From the NCBI GenBank assembly GCA_964036315.1, contig OZ038500.1, positions 62,636,102 to 62,700,101 of the forward strand: a DNA stretch of 64,000 bases, written 5' to 3'. The position numbers and the translations under genes were made by a program. The stretch comes from Acanthosepion esculentum. Lineage: Eukaryota > Mollusca > Cephalopoda > Sepiida > Sepiidae. Shown here piece after piece: positions 23,749 through 38,110 of the stretch; position 1 is the stretch's first letter, and every line of letters begins with the position of its first letter. The notes beneath the pieces are model-generated. The model was not told the DNA's origin and searched no databases. It was given only the letters and a program-made list of their open reading frames with translations.

Positions 23749-26700
23749 AAGTCTGTTATTGATAACAGATACAAACTTGTGGAGTGTGCAGTTGCAATGC
23801 TATGGTTGAATTTTTGAAAATTTAAGTGAAAGTATTTTTTACTAATATGCCAATTTAAGAATTTTTTTGTTGTCAGCCAACGTGGCATGAACTAAATAGT
23901 GAATTTGCCATTTTATATCATTAACTTTACTAATTTACTTTTTGTACAAATGATTCGTTGTAATATAAATTAAACTGCACCACATGTTTGATTTAAAAGA
24001 ACTGAGCCGATGTGCAAATTTCCAGGAAAACAATTGAGATATACATCATTTTATATATATATAAATAAATAAATAAATAAGACCTAAGGGATGAAACCAA
24101 TAACATTTTAATTGTTTATTAAATACCTCTAATTACCTTCTAGTTCTTCAGGTGAAGGCCCAGCTTTACTCTGCTTTGGCCTTTTCATGAACAATGGAAA
24201 TATAGTACACAATCCCAGAATGTCTACAAACTTCTGACAATTGTCTCCACCTTCAGCACCAGTCATGGAATGGTTGAGCACTTTTATGGCACTGTTTCGG
24301 GACATACGCTTCTCTCTGAAATAGACAACAAAATCAATCCTTGTCAATTATGCAGATTAATATAAAATACCCTAAGAAATGTGAAACATAAACCTAATTC
24401 ATTTCATAACAGATATTAACAAAACTGTCTCTTTATAGATTGAGAGCCAAGACAAATTATTGCCTGCAGTTCTAGTCAATTGGTTAAAGATCATATTATA
24501 ATGATACCATACAAAGTTGATTTTATATATGAAAGATATGATAAAAAAACATTTTTATAATTTCAGACTAATACTGGATGAGAAGCTCCTTGTCAGAACT
24601 AAACATGTCACTAAAAGGGTTTTCTATCTTGTCATTCACTTACCCACTATTTATAACACACAAACATTTTTGACAATTGTACACCTCAAATCATCTTTAC
24701 TCTGCAGTCTTCTATCCATGATACAAGCACATTGAATGTAAGCTAAAATTTGGATAATTATTCCTTCCACCAACAAAAAATCCCTCCTGCAAATATAAGC
24801 TAGTCTTTTACATTTATCTGTTATAAATGCAAAAAAAAAAAAAAAAAGAAAAAAAAAGTCATCTGTCTGTAACAAAATTACCTTGGACACATGTGGACAT
24901 TTTTAATATTAAATTTGATTTAAGAAAGGCTATGGGAAAAATTAAGACTAAAGATAAACTGGGATTTGTGACATCTTGTAAGGCTACAGAAATTCATCCA
25001 AATTATGATGTGTTTTGTATATTATAGAAGCTATGTGTTTTTTAAGCAGTTTAATTGATGTCTACCAGTATTTGAATTTTAATAAATAAAATGTGCTCTT
25101 TGACAGGGTTTGAACATGTCCCCCCCACCCCAATACTGTGGAAATCCCCTTTGAGCCAGGTGTGCTTTAGACTGCTCAGCCACAAAAAAGTTCTCATTAA
25201 AACAAGGTTCAATGTGACAATGAAGCATTTATATTTGGTTTACATGGGCAAACTGTTTCATATAAAATCCTTACATTTGGTATGCATAGTTACTGGATTT
25301 AGTGGGAGGTTTTGATGTAAAGATTCTTTTGTTCATCATGAGCAAAGGTGGGTTTTACCTTTCATAATATGCAAAAATATCTTTTATAATAATAATTACT
25401 GTTTACAACCATTCAATGTAAGAGTATAATTTCTCTTATTAATGTTCAGACAAGACATTTGTTTTGAAAAATCAATTTCATAGAACAAAAGTAATTCCTA
25501 TTTTTTATAGCGTTTTTTTCATTGGAAAAGTGTTATCATGGATGGTGAACCATTGGAGGAAGTTCCCAGCTTCAAATACTTGGGGGCAACCCTGTCAAAA
25601 ATGGCACCTGCAACACAGAAATCTGCACAGGGATCGTCACAGCAGTGATGACCAGACTGGAAAGGTTATGCAAGAGCAACATCAGCTTCAATATCAAGTT
25701 CTACAAATCATTGGTCATATCTATCCTCCACCAGGGGTGTGCAACTTGGACACTCCTGGCTGAAGCAGGAAAAAGGATCCAGGCGTTCAAGAACAAATGC
25801 TTGAGAAAGATCCGCCACATCTCTTACTGGGAGCATAAAACCAATGACTATGGACAAAGCAAGATCAAAATTCTCATGGGCTGACAGGAATCTCTTCTCA
25901 CCACCATTAAGCATTGGAAGATGTCATGGTTTGGCCATCAATGCCAGGCACTGTTGAAGGCAGATGCAAGTAGGAATAGCAACACAAAATTTGGTCAGGC
26001 AACATCAAAGATTGGATGGACATGACAATGCCAGAATTCCTGAGACTTGCTGTCAAAAGATCAGGGAAGTTGTCCATTTCTTCTGCCCTTAGCCCCCCCC
26101 CCCTGCAATGAATGAAGCAGTCAAGGGACTGATGATGATGATAAACAATGCAAACCATCTAAACTGAAAGAAGTCTGTCAAGAGCACCAGAGAAGAGACA
26201 TGTGACAGATATGACAGAGACACGGTAAGGTCAGATTGTAGTAATAAATCAATGTTTCTCCCATGATAAAAACAAACCAGCTGACACAGACTACCATTGT
26301 CCTATCATTATATTTGCAAATGAGAAATTCAATATTAAGTTAAATTTGGGAAAGAAAGACGCTAGCTTCAAACACCTGTGTACGCAACATCTTATTAATA
26401 TATTGTTAAAGGTAACCTGGTTTTTTATCAAGACTTTAAGATAAGGTATTTGTCAATTTTAGGTTTGTGTGTGGCATGTGACAGGCTCAACACGAAGCTT
26501 GGGATTTTTTCAGCTCTTCAAAATATGTGGGTAAAGGAGTCACCAGATCAGCAACTAGAACATGATCAACACCAAGAGTATTACATCTGGTTGCCATAAT
26601 CAAGATCATCAGTCATAATGTTACATTGGAATATTTTTCCTAATTTTTCTCAATGACCTTCCTGATGTCATCAGCTCTCAACTTGGTATCTATGGTGAAC

Positions 26701-29700
26701 CAACTATTTACTTCCATCTTAATAGTAAGGCTGATCGGTTCAATAAAGTCACATTAATAGTTGATCTCAAAAATGGCCTACAATCTGTTGTTAACTGGGG
26801 CAAGAAATTGCTTGTTAATTTTAACACATGCAAAACAAAATTGCTCTCTTAATTGTCTGAGAGAACAATATTTGCTTTCCATCAGCATGGCTGATGCTAA
26901 CCTTCAGGAGAGAGACTCATTGTGCCTTCTCAGGCTAATATTTTCAGCTGATAAGGAGAAAGATTATATGGAATCAATTGCTAAGTCTGCAGCTAAGAAG
27001 TTGGGTCACTGTCTTGCTAGACAAATTTTTTCACACGAATCTATCTTACACATTTATAAGTCTACTATTTGTCTATGTATTGAATATTGCTGCCACATTT
27101 ATGTATGTTATCTTCATGAAATCTGAAGAATCTGTAATGTTATCAGTCCTGACCTGGCATCTCGGCTTCAATCACTTTCCCACCGCCATAACAGCATCCC
27201 TGTGCCTTTTCTGTAAATAATTTCATGGTAATTGTCCTGATGAACTTTCTTCTTTGATACCTCGATTTTACGAATTTAAGCATAGTACTAAATTGGCAAC
27301 TAACATCATTTTACAATGTAATGGCTAGATGTAACCATAACTTTTATGCTAACAGTTTTTTCTCTCGCACTTCACTTGTGCAATTATCTTCTGGTCTTTG
27401 GCTTTCCAGTCAACTTTGATCTTCAAAAATTTCAATGCAATGTCAATCATTATCTTTTGTCTTAATTCTTGTACTTTTATTGTTCCCTTTTCTTAATGTT
27501 TTTCTTTTTCTCTTATTCTTTCACTCTCAATAATCACTTGAGTTTTATTGGTTTTATTGTATGAAGTTAGTTTTGTCTTTAAAAAAAATATATCTTAAAA
27601 TAGAAAGGTTGATGCAATTCAGTTCTTATTGCTTTATGGATACTAAGAGGAACAACATTAATGATAGGAAGAATTTATTCAGTTTGAAGATTCAGAACTT
27701 AATTTAAATAAATCAGACTCAAATGTTGCTCTTTTTTCTTTCTATTGTAATTGTTAAAAAGATTTAATTGATTACATTAAGATTGAATGAAGAAAGACAT
27801 GTAGCTCACCTGAGCATAAGATTCATCAATTGTAAGCCTTCACCTTTTAAAAACCTTGCACGATTACTGGGAATCATCAGTGCAGAACAAAGGCAATTGA
27901 AAAGATTCTCCATCAGTTCTATTTCATCACGGTTAGCTGGATCATGTCTTTTGTAGGACTAAAAAGAAAAGAGAAACTTCTGATTTGCTGTTCACACCTT
28001 TCCAAGAAATCTACAGTAGAGTCCAATAGGTGAGAACCAAAGTTTTAAGAATAAAACATTTCCAGTTATACAGATTTGATCCAGATAAGAATTGCAGTAA
28101 ATAATCTTAAAACCTTTTCTATGCCAGAATAAATATACATAAAAAAAAAGAACCAAAAGATAAAATTTCATTCATTTTTGGGGATTGGGAGGGGGAGCTA
28201 TTGCACACACTTATGCACAACCTCCATATTTCTAGCTAGAATAAAATATCTACATGGATGGCATGTGTGTTTGTTCACAATTACTTTTTTTCAAATTCAA
28301 CTGACAAGGTTTGTCTGTTTAATTTTGATTGTATTTTTGACAATTTTCAAATAAGATTTTATATATTGGAATTGAAACTGTACATACACTCTGAAGTTTA
28401 AGTTTGTTCTGTTTTGTTCAAGGACTTTATATTATCTCAGTTAATATCAAGAACCATGTGTTGTCAATGTGGTAGACAAGATTTCATTGGCTACATCCTG
28501 GCATTTTCAAGGCTGAAATTTCGAATCATCCCAAAGTGACACCAATGTGTAGCAGTTAAAGTGTGCCAGAAAAGCATGTATTAAATATTATATAGACACT
28601 TCAAGATACTGTCTCCTGTAGTGAAAGTTTATTTAATGTGGGTTGTTTATTTTATATAGGTACCTCCACGAGATCGCTAAAAAAAGAGCATAGCATGATG
28701 AAAAAGATGTCAAACTTGACGAAAACAAAATTTTATCGTTTAAATGTTTGTGTTATTATTAAGAGGAAAGATCAAAGTATTTTTGGGGTATTTTTTTACA
28801 TTTTTTAATTGTTCCTAACACATCCGAAAATATAAAAAAATTATTTCTGCCATGACTTTAATAAGAGAAAACCTATTTATAATTTCGATCATCTGTGAAT
28901 ACTTTCTGAAAGCTTCACTAACATCTGACAATTATTTTAATTTTTGCAAGATTTTCCAAATTAATGTGTGTCATACAAAAAAAAACATGCTAAAAATTGT
29001 ATATGTTATTTTACTAGTTCTGGTGATACAAAGAGAAACAAGGATTTTTAAATGAAAATTCAGATTGTTCTAAAAAGAAGGAAAACTTTAAAAAAATAAT
29101 TAAAATAAACTTTGATCTTTCCTCTTAATAATAACAAATATTTAGACGATAAAATTTTGTTTCCGTCAAGTTTGGCCTCTTTTTCATCATACTATGCTCT
29201 TTTTTTAGTGATCTCGTGGAGGTACCTAATTTTATATAATAATAACTAAGATTTTGAGTTCTTCCTTGTATTGGGTTCTATTTTGGTATTATGCACTAAT
29301 ATATTCCTTATGTCGACAGTTGTATTTTGGTTGGTTGTAATAGTACACGAATTGCACTAAGTAGTAACAAGTTAATCTACAAGAGTGTGTACTACATGTT
29401 TGGCCAATATATACATATACACAGACAAGTCAACCCCTGTGTTTTTCCATATGTAGAACCCATATATTTTATGGTGAAAAAGAAGGTGGCAAAGGGAGAA
29501 GTTAGAAGTTGACTTTAGAGCTTTAAAGAAAGAAAAAACAAACATTTTATTTCACGATATTCTGATAATGTGATAGGACCAAAAGTTGATTCTGTATGTA
29601 TGTATGTATTCGTGTTTGAGAGGGTGCTGAAAAATTCTCAGTCCAATCATTCAAAATTTGTCAGGAAAACTCTAAGACACTTGACATATGCCAAGTGTGT

Positions 29701-32700
29701 TAAATACATGAAATAATAGGTTTGTTTCTCTGGCATTCTTCTTGGATGAGTTAATGAATATCTTTTTATTTGTTGATGTGTATATGAAGGTATGATTAGG
29801 CATAATTGATTAATGCTATGGAAAGTTGAATTAGCTAACCAAGTGAATTTTAGCTCATACTGCATGTTCCCTTTGTACAAGGGCAAACAAAAAAGAGTGA
29901 ATAAGAGTATTTAAGTAAAAACAGTCTTTGAATCATTCCAAAGTGATATCAATGTGTAACAGTTAAAGTGTGCCAGAAAATCATCTATCAAATATTATAT
30001 GTATTTTTATTTTGTATGCATATTAAATATTTTATACACACAACAAGATACTGTCTCCTGTGATGAAAGTTTAAGGTGGGTTGTTTATTAGGCATAATTA
30101 TTAATGCTATGGAGAATTGAATTAGCAAACCGAGTGAATTTCAGCTCATACTGCACATGTTCATTTACACAAAAACTAGATATGATGAAAAGATCTCCTC
30201 ACAGACATGCCATGAGGGCAAACAGAAAAGAGTGAATAAAAGAGTATTTGACTAAAAACAGTCTTAAATCTATTAACTATCTTACCTGGATATGTATTAC
30301 CAACAACAAATTGTTACACCAACTGTCAGATTTAATAAAACTCTTTCTCTCTCTCACACATGTACAGTTGAGTATCATATCAATACTGTTATCAGAAAAA
30401 GTATGTTAAGATTTATTATTGGCTTTATATTATGGAGAGATTTGTAAACTAGAGAATATGAGACCTGCATTCTATGAAAAAAAAAAAAATACTCTTAAGT
30501 TCCAATCAATAAGATCAACCATTGTCATTTAAATATGCATTTTAAAACAAAAAAAAAAAAACATCACAAATTTAATTAAACTAATCATACTTTTTGGCTA
30601 ATGACAATTATAAGAAACAAAACCAAAGTGCAACTGTGTCTTAGCAAAATATAGTACCAAATAAAAAATAGTAACTTTAGTATTTTGTAGCAACTAGGAT
30701 TTATAAAAATTGAAAGATGAGACAAAATGAAATTTTCTTACAGCAAGTTGCTGTAAGAGGACATCAATTCCCTCCAGTTCGCCAACCAATTGCCGATTTT
30801 CTACAATTTACAAATAAAGAGAGAAAAAACAAAAATCCAATCAAAAATTCATAAAACAGATTGATATAAAGTTTATAAAAATAAATTTCTTTTTTAGTAT
30901 CAAAATTTGTTACATTATTATTTACAAGTTTTATATATAAAAAAGTTGATTTTTTTTTAATTTACAAATAGCAAAGGAATTATGAAATACGGAAAAACGT
31001 GAGCAAGATAGGCATTGGAAAAAAAAAAAAAAATGGTAAAGTTATAACTTATTTCAATAGGAATTTTCAAATTTTCTTTTATGAATTCTGTGGGTCAAGT
31101 TAATGAGATGAAAATAAAAAAAAAAGCATAGAAACACAATATAGATTTAGTCAATAAACACTATCAGTTTAAATCCAAAACAACTTAAAATACAACAATA
31201 AAATATAAGAATTACATATGGTTAAATTTTATATAGTGAGGATTGTTTATTAGACAGGAGCAAAATATTTGAATGATAGTTTTAACTAATACCTTTGTAT
31301 GACAACTAACAAGAGAGTGGTGAGGAAAAGTTAAGAATACATGACCAAATCCAGATAGCTGCAAATCTAAGAATCAACTTTTTTTTTTTTTACATATTTT
31401 TTGATGGCAGTTTAGGAGGCTCCCATAATGACTTTTGTAAACAAAAGTGAGAAACGGTTTAAGACAATTCTTTTTTAAAATCACCTAATATAAATGCTGA
31501 AAAATATAAATGCTTTAAAGTCACTACAAATGTTCTAAGAGAGAAAAAACATGAGTCTGGCAATAAAATCTATTTGAGGTCTTATTCTTTTTATTTATCA
31601 AAATTAACTATTAATATTTTGTCCATTTACATATTGGATGGCAAATAAGGCTACTTCCCCAATCACTTTAGCAAGAAATATGAAGAAAAACATTGTTGGA
31701 TGGTATATCAAATGTTATTGGAACATCATCCATGTTTCATATTTGGCTTGGTTCAAAACAAGTTCCGTTTCATGCATTTATTACAGATTCATGAAATTAT
31801 GATAATATTGGGGTTGGGGTGGTCTTTTGATTTCTATGACTTATCAAACTTTTGCAGATTATTTAAAGTCAGAAAATATTTTTAGATTGTAAGAAATGTT
31901 TTTTTTTTGAGATATTGGTTTAGTGATACAAGTCTTACTAATTAACCCATAACTGGGGGGAAAGAAGATGCAGATTCATACCTTTCCCAAGAGTATTTGT
32001 GTCTAAGTGAATATAATAAACCCAACTGGAATTGGAACTTAGCTCTCAGATTAACAATTCCAAACCATTATCCCTTACAACATCCACACATTCAAGCTTA
32101 CAACACCTGGTATTCCCAAACAGTCACTCATTTAGGTACTGACCAGGCTTGATGTTACTTAACTTCAGTGTTCCAATATGACATGGCCCTAAGCCCAGCA
32201 GGGGTTCTTATACTATCAAATATAGTAATAGGTTCATATATCTTTCATTATAACCTATGACATGATTAACATTATTCCACATTTTTTTCAGATTTGTATT
32301 CCCATCTGTTAGAATTTACATGGATTAGCTATTTTTTCTTGTATTGACTGACAACATTTAATGTTTTTAAAGATGTCTCACAAATTTACAGCTTGACTAA
32401 TGGAAAGAAACCCAATCCAACAGTGCAATAAACACACAAATTTTAAATCATTTGAGCACAATTTTTTTTATTTATTACAGTCTGACCCCCTAATACACTG
32501 GGGCCTGGCAACTCCCATAGTTCAGAGCTTTATTTTTTTTTTAACCAGTCTATTATTTAGTTCATTGGGTCATTACAAGGGCAGCATCACACATTGTTTA
32601 TAACTTTTCGCAGCAGCCAACAGTTTTGGTGATAAGATCTTCTCATTTCTTATATATAGTTTCATATTTACCCATTCGTGATAGTAAGTATATATTATTT

Positions 32701-35700
32701 TTTGATTTTAGGCTATTTTTTACCCTTTGTATTGCATGAAACAATAAAAACCTTTCATAAAAATAAAAACTTCATTAATTATTGTATTATTTCATGTTTT
32801 AAGCTTTGTTCTACCTTTGATAACTGCATATGAAATGAGCTGTGTGATTTCTATCATCTGGCAGTGGCCTGGTCCAAAGGGTACCGGATCAAAGAGGTTG
32901 GACTGTATCATTATTTACATCAGCATTGTATTTTAGTCTAACATATATAAATACCAAGTGAGTTTTTTTAATTTCCAGTTTTAGTTGTTTTCTTAAGTTC
33001 TGAGATAAAGAATTTTCATTATTCCCTACTTGATTTAGATTATTGTTTGTTGTTTACCAAAGCTCTAAGATAAAGAGCTTTCATTATTTTAAATATTATG
33101 TCATAATTTTATTTTTTGAGGAAGGTCATTGAACAAATCAATACAATAGGCTAAATAACACATGGAAAGATTTTCCAGAGTGATATAGGCAGTATAAATT
33201 GAAATATCATTTTAAAATCATTAAAATAATCAGAATTAGAAGGTAAGACTGAAAACTGAAATAGGTTCAGTAGATATTATTATTATTATTATTATTATAG
33301 AACATAATTTATGCAAAAATCCAAACAAAAAAATGTCACTTACCATCATGGTTTTGTAAAAGAATTGAAAGAATTTCACTAGCATAGAGTTTGTTAGCAT
33401 CAAATGGTATCTTTGCCTTCAAGAATAAAAAGAAAAGAGTTGCTTAAACAATTTCAAAAAGGCATGTGCTCATTTCAGATAAATTTCTAATATTTATGCT
33501 TTTCTGGTACAGAAAATTTTCCTACATCAAGAATCAGTTCTATTTGCATTTATAATTTTTTTTTCTTTGCAAAGAATAATGTAAAATAATTGTTTATATT
33601 GCCTGTACTTTTCATACAAATGTGAACAAATTGGCTATCAGGTTTTTTATCTCTACACAATTGACTATTGATTCATGTAAGAAAGAATTCTGCTTTTTCA
33701 ATTTTTAAAAATAAAAATATCCAAAGAAAGTTAACACAAAATAAACAATTAAAATTTTAGCTGACCTCCCTAACTTACTAATGAGATATTCCGTTGTTAT
33801 GGTACTAAAGGGCATATTCACTTATTGGTGTAGCGTGCTACCTTACATTACCACAACTATGGAATATTTCATTGTTAAGAGTGGGAGAACAAGCTGTAGG
33901 GCCAATAAAAAAAAGTCACACTGTGATTTAAGTTCTAAATTTTTTACTAATATTTCTTTTGTGTTAATTTTGGTTAAAATTCATAGATTTTCACTTTATG
34001 ATTATCAGAAATAAAGGAAAAGTCTACAATAAAACCTGAACATGTATCCCTGTCATTGGGAGTTTGCCTTACTATGACAGCTCTTTACCAATAGAACCAC
34101 TTTTGATGGGAATTATAAGATCAACCAAGGACTCTTTAAATCATCTTTATATTTTGCATAAAAGCAAACTGATAACAATACCAGTCTATTAATATTTCAA
34201 AACTATAATTTTTACATTAATCCCAACATTAATGTGTTGTTATTTTGTTTATAAGAGCAGGTGACATGAAAAAAGTAACAAAGATAGAAATTTACTTTAA
34301 GTCTTTTTAGAAGCCACTGCATTAACCCTTGCTGGGAAGCATCTGGACAGATCTCTGGGCGAAATTCTGTGATATTTTCAATGATTCCTGAAATAAACAG
34401 AAGTTATTCTTATGCATAAACATTGCACTAGAAACAAGATTTAATGACGGATTCAGTTCAGAGTTGGCTTACAAGATAACCTCATACTATGAATAAAAGT
34501 AGACAATTTTCCAACAACTGATGCTCCTAGCACTTTCTTTAATCTGAACAAAATTATGAATGCACTGTACACATATAGGCTGACTAGAAAGCTGTAAAAT
34601 TCTTCTTATCCTGGAAGCCATCAGAGAGATCGACTGCTGCACGAAAATACTGTGCATGCAGTGTACTTGCCACCAAACTGTACATCCTTTATTCAACCTC
34701 CAAAACAAAGAATACTGCACTGTATGAAGGCCAAGTACCACCCATTTCTCATGAACCATACACTGGCATGCAGAAAATCATAGGATTGGGTAGCCTGGTA
34801 TGGTGTGGCATTAATTTCCCAAAGTGGTCAGAAGACCTCTGGAGAGACTTATGCCATTTCATTATTAGGTGCTAGATCTTGCATACAAATAGACTCCTTC
34901 ATCACATTTCATGTACACTTGAGTGAGCTCATTTTGGGCAAATGTGGTGACCATACCCTTCATTGAAAATCTCCTCAAACCAATCCTACTGGAATAACCC
35001 ATTGCTGTTGAGATACATGGAGTCCATGAATGGGTGCAAATGGTTATGGAAAAGTACAACATAACGGTCCCCAGTAAATGACATGTATAGGTAAACCCAA
35101 CTCGTGTGTTGTGTTGATAACTGGAGTCCATAGCTTTATGAGGCCTGTGTCACACTCAAACCCTATCATCATGAGATATGCATAATTAGTGAGTCAGAAG
35201 TGCTTTTTGAATTTTTATTGTGTGACCTCTGTTGGTGTTAAAAAAAATAAAAAGAAGAGGCATGGTTCTAGAAAATTTGTGATGTAGATGTACACTATGG
35301 TAGATCTCTAAAAACCAGTAGAAATTGCTGAAAGTAATGTTAAAACTAAAACAGTAGAAAAGTAAACAAAAAATAATGACTGAAAAACTGATGAAAGTTA
35401 TAGAATGCAAAGGAACTCAGATTAACATGTAAATATTCAGATATATTGGATACAGTGTTAATCAAATATCTTCTTTGGATTATATCTTTATGATTTATTT
35501 ATATTTATATTTATAAAAAAAAAAATAATATATATGCGGCACTTAGATTATTTGCATATTCATATGTGACACCCCACAAAAATTTATTATTTATGTTTTA
35601 AATAAGTAAATATATATATATATAAAAATGCTGAAACTCATAAGATATCTTGATCATATCAATATTAGTATATCCTGAAAGCTTTATCAACATTGGTAGA

Positions 35701-38066
35701 TTAATAATAATTTTACTATGAAAACACTGACTTGCATAATAAAAGCAGATACATGATACAGGAGGGTGGGCTTAAAAGTTCATAGGCTGGCTATGAAGGA
35801 ATGATGCTAGAGCTATAAAATCTTGCATGCATTAATTTCAATTCTTTATATTAATAACTGCATTGTTTCTTTCCAGGTAAACTGACATCTTACTGTTCAA
35901 AGACTACAAAAGTAACTAGCAGTGACTTCTCTTGAAAAATGGAAAAAAATCTGGCATTGTGATGTACCTGCAGAAAAAAGGGTTTAGCCCCCAAGGACTT
36001 TTATGCTGACAGGGTTGCTACATTAGGGGAAGATGCTCCAGCTTTATCAACAGTGAAAAAGTGAGAAACTGAATTTAGGAAGGAAAGGAAGATTCTTGAA
36101 TATGACCCAAGGTCTGGATGTCCTGCAACTGCCACCACTGAGGAAAACATTGTGTTCACCACATGGTGATGGCTGACAGGTGATTGACTATAAATCAAAT
36201 AGCCAATGCTATTTACCTATCCCGTGAGAGAAGAGAGAATATTCTGCACAATCAACTTGGCATGATGAAGGGTGCTACTTGTTGGGCGTCATGTCTTCTG
36301 ACACCCAATCAAAAGCACACCAGGTTGACTATATTCTGGGAAAATCTGACTTTGATTGAGGCAGATCCAGCTGGTTTCTTTGCATGTTTCCTAAACTAGG
36401 ATGAGTGTTGGGTTCATCGCTTTAAGCCAGAAACAAAGAGACATTCTATGGAGTGGAAACACTCCTCCTCACCTGCAGGGAAGGTGATGGCCTCAGTTTC
36501 TTGGGATGTAAAAGGCATTATGTTTATTGATTGTCTTCAAAAGGGCCATACCATCAATGGAGATTACTATACCAACTTGCTGAGGCAGTTACAAGAGGGT
36601 CTTTTTCCATCAAAGTAATGCTCTTGCAAACAAGTCTGGTTTCAATGGCTGCTGTGTGTGACTTTGGCTTTGAACTGGTTGTTCACCCTCCCTATTCTCC
36701 TGATTTGGCCCCACTTATCACTTGTTTCCTAATATGAAAAACACTTGACTGGGAACCAGTATCACAGTGACGATGCTATCATATCTATTGTTGATGACTT
36801 TTTTGACCAATGGGATGAATACTTCATCACCAATGGGTCTAAGCACTGCAACAACAATGGAAGAAGTGTGTGGACTGCAAGGGGAACTATGTTGAAAAAT
36901 AAACTTTGTTTATATACCATGAGAGTATCTTGGTCAGCCTATGAACTTTTCATCTGACTCACATATTCTTTTTTAACACTTTATTTTAAATTTGTCTAAA
37001 ATATGAAAATGGCACGAAAGAGTTTTGTTTTTTAAATTGCTCATATACATAAAAAATATCAGTTACTCAAATTTTTATCAATAGACTAATTTACGTCTTG
37101 AGATTTGATTGGCATTAATGCTGAGATTATAAGCCAAATATTATTCCAATATACAATGCAATAAATAAACAAAATCTAACAGATGCTAAAGTTTCTTACC
37201 CAAAGTGTTATGAACACCATCAGCTTCTTCTTTCACTGTTTCATCAAGTCTTTCCAAGTTTTGAACCAAGAGTGCAACAATCTGTCCATCAAGCTAAAAT
37301 ATTGACAAGAAAACATACATAAAAAGTATCAGTTTCATTTTTACAAGTTGTTAAAACAAAGACACCTTTAGTAAAAATGATAGTTGTTATTGTCTTTCTC
37401 TGTCACTGGATCAAAAGGGAAACAATTTCTTTTTGGTTTCTACTGTTGTGAAAGTTATTTGTTAATGTGTTTTGTTATAAGAGTGTTTTATTTAGCATGA
37501 AAATCAGTTCACATATAAATATTTCTTTGTGCAGAAATGAAAATAAAATTTATTCAATCAAAAGGAATTTATTTCAGATAAACTACATAAGTAATGATTT
37601 AAGTTTTATAAGTTCTTTGCTGCACAACACTTAAGAAAGTATGAAAAGTTCATTGACACATGTATGTAGCCAAAGTGTAGTTCCCTCTTAGTCTTATATG
37701 TGTAAGTACATATGTGAGAAAATAAAGTAGCAGCAGATGATAGCCTTCTATGAAGGATTTTTGTTTAACAACATTCAACAACAGGTTAACAGGAATTGAT
37801 TGAAAGCAGATGAGACAGTAAACATTAAATTATTTGCTAGTGACTTTTGATAAAATGACTAAGAAATATTGTCTAAATAAATATTTGTTTCTAATCCTAA
37901 CACAAAGTTGTAGAAAGTGATGTGATACATGCAGTGTAATCCAAAAGAAAACCAATGAATTACAGATTTAATGAAATTGATTTTGGCTATTTATATGACA
38001 ATTTGATGTCTCAAAAAGAGATTACATTTATAAGAAATAATGTAATTAAAGAGATATTAATTATTA

Positions 38067-38110
<44 letters not shown>

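Noticed and set aside
27768..27956. Plus-strand 62-codon frame
   Set aside because: It is the reverse strand of CTNNBL1 exon 10.
34487..35131. Two minus-strand frames of about 90 codons as a possible transposase
   Set aside because: I could not find DNA-binding or catalytic motifs. Kept only as an unidentified GC-richer block.
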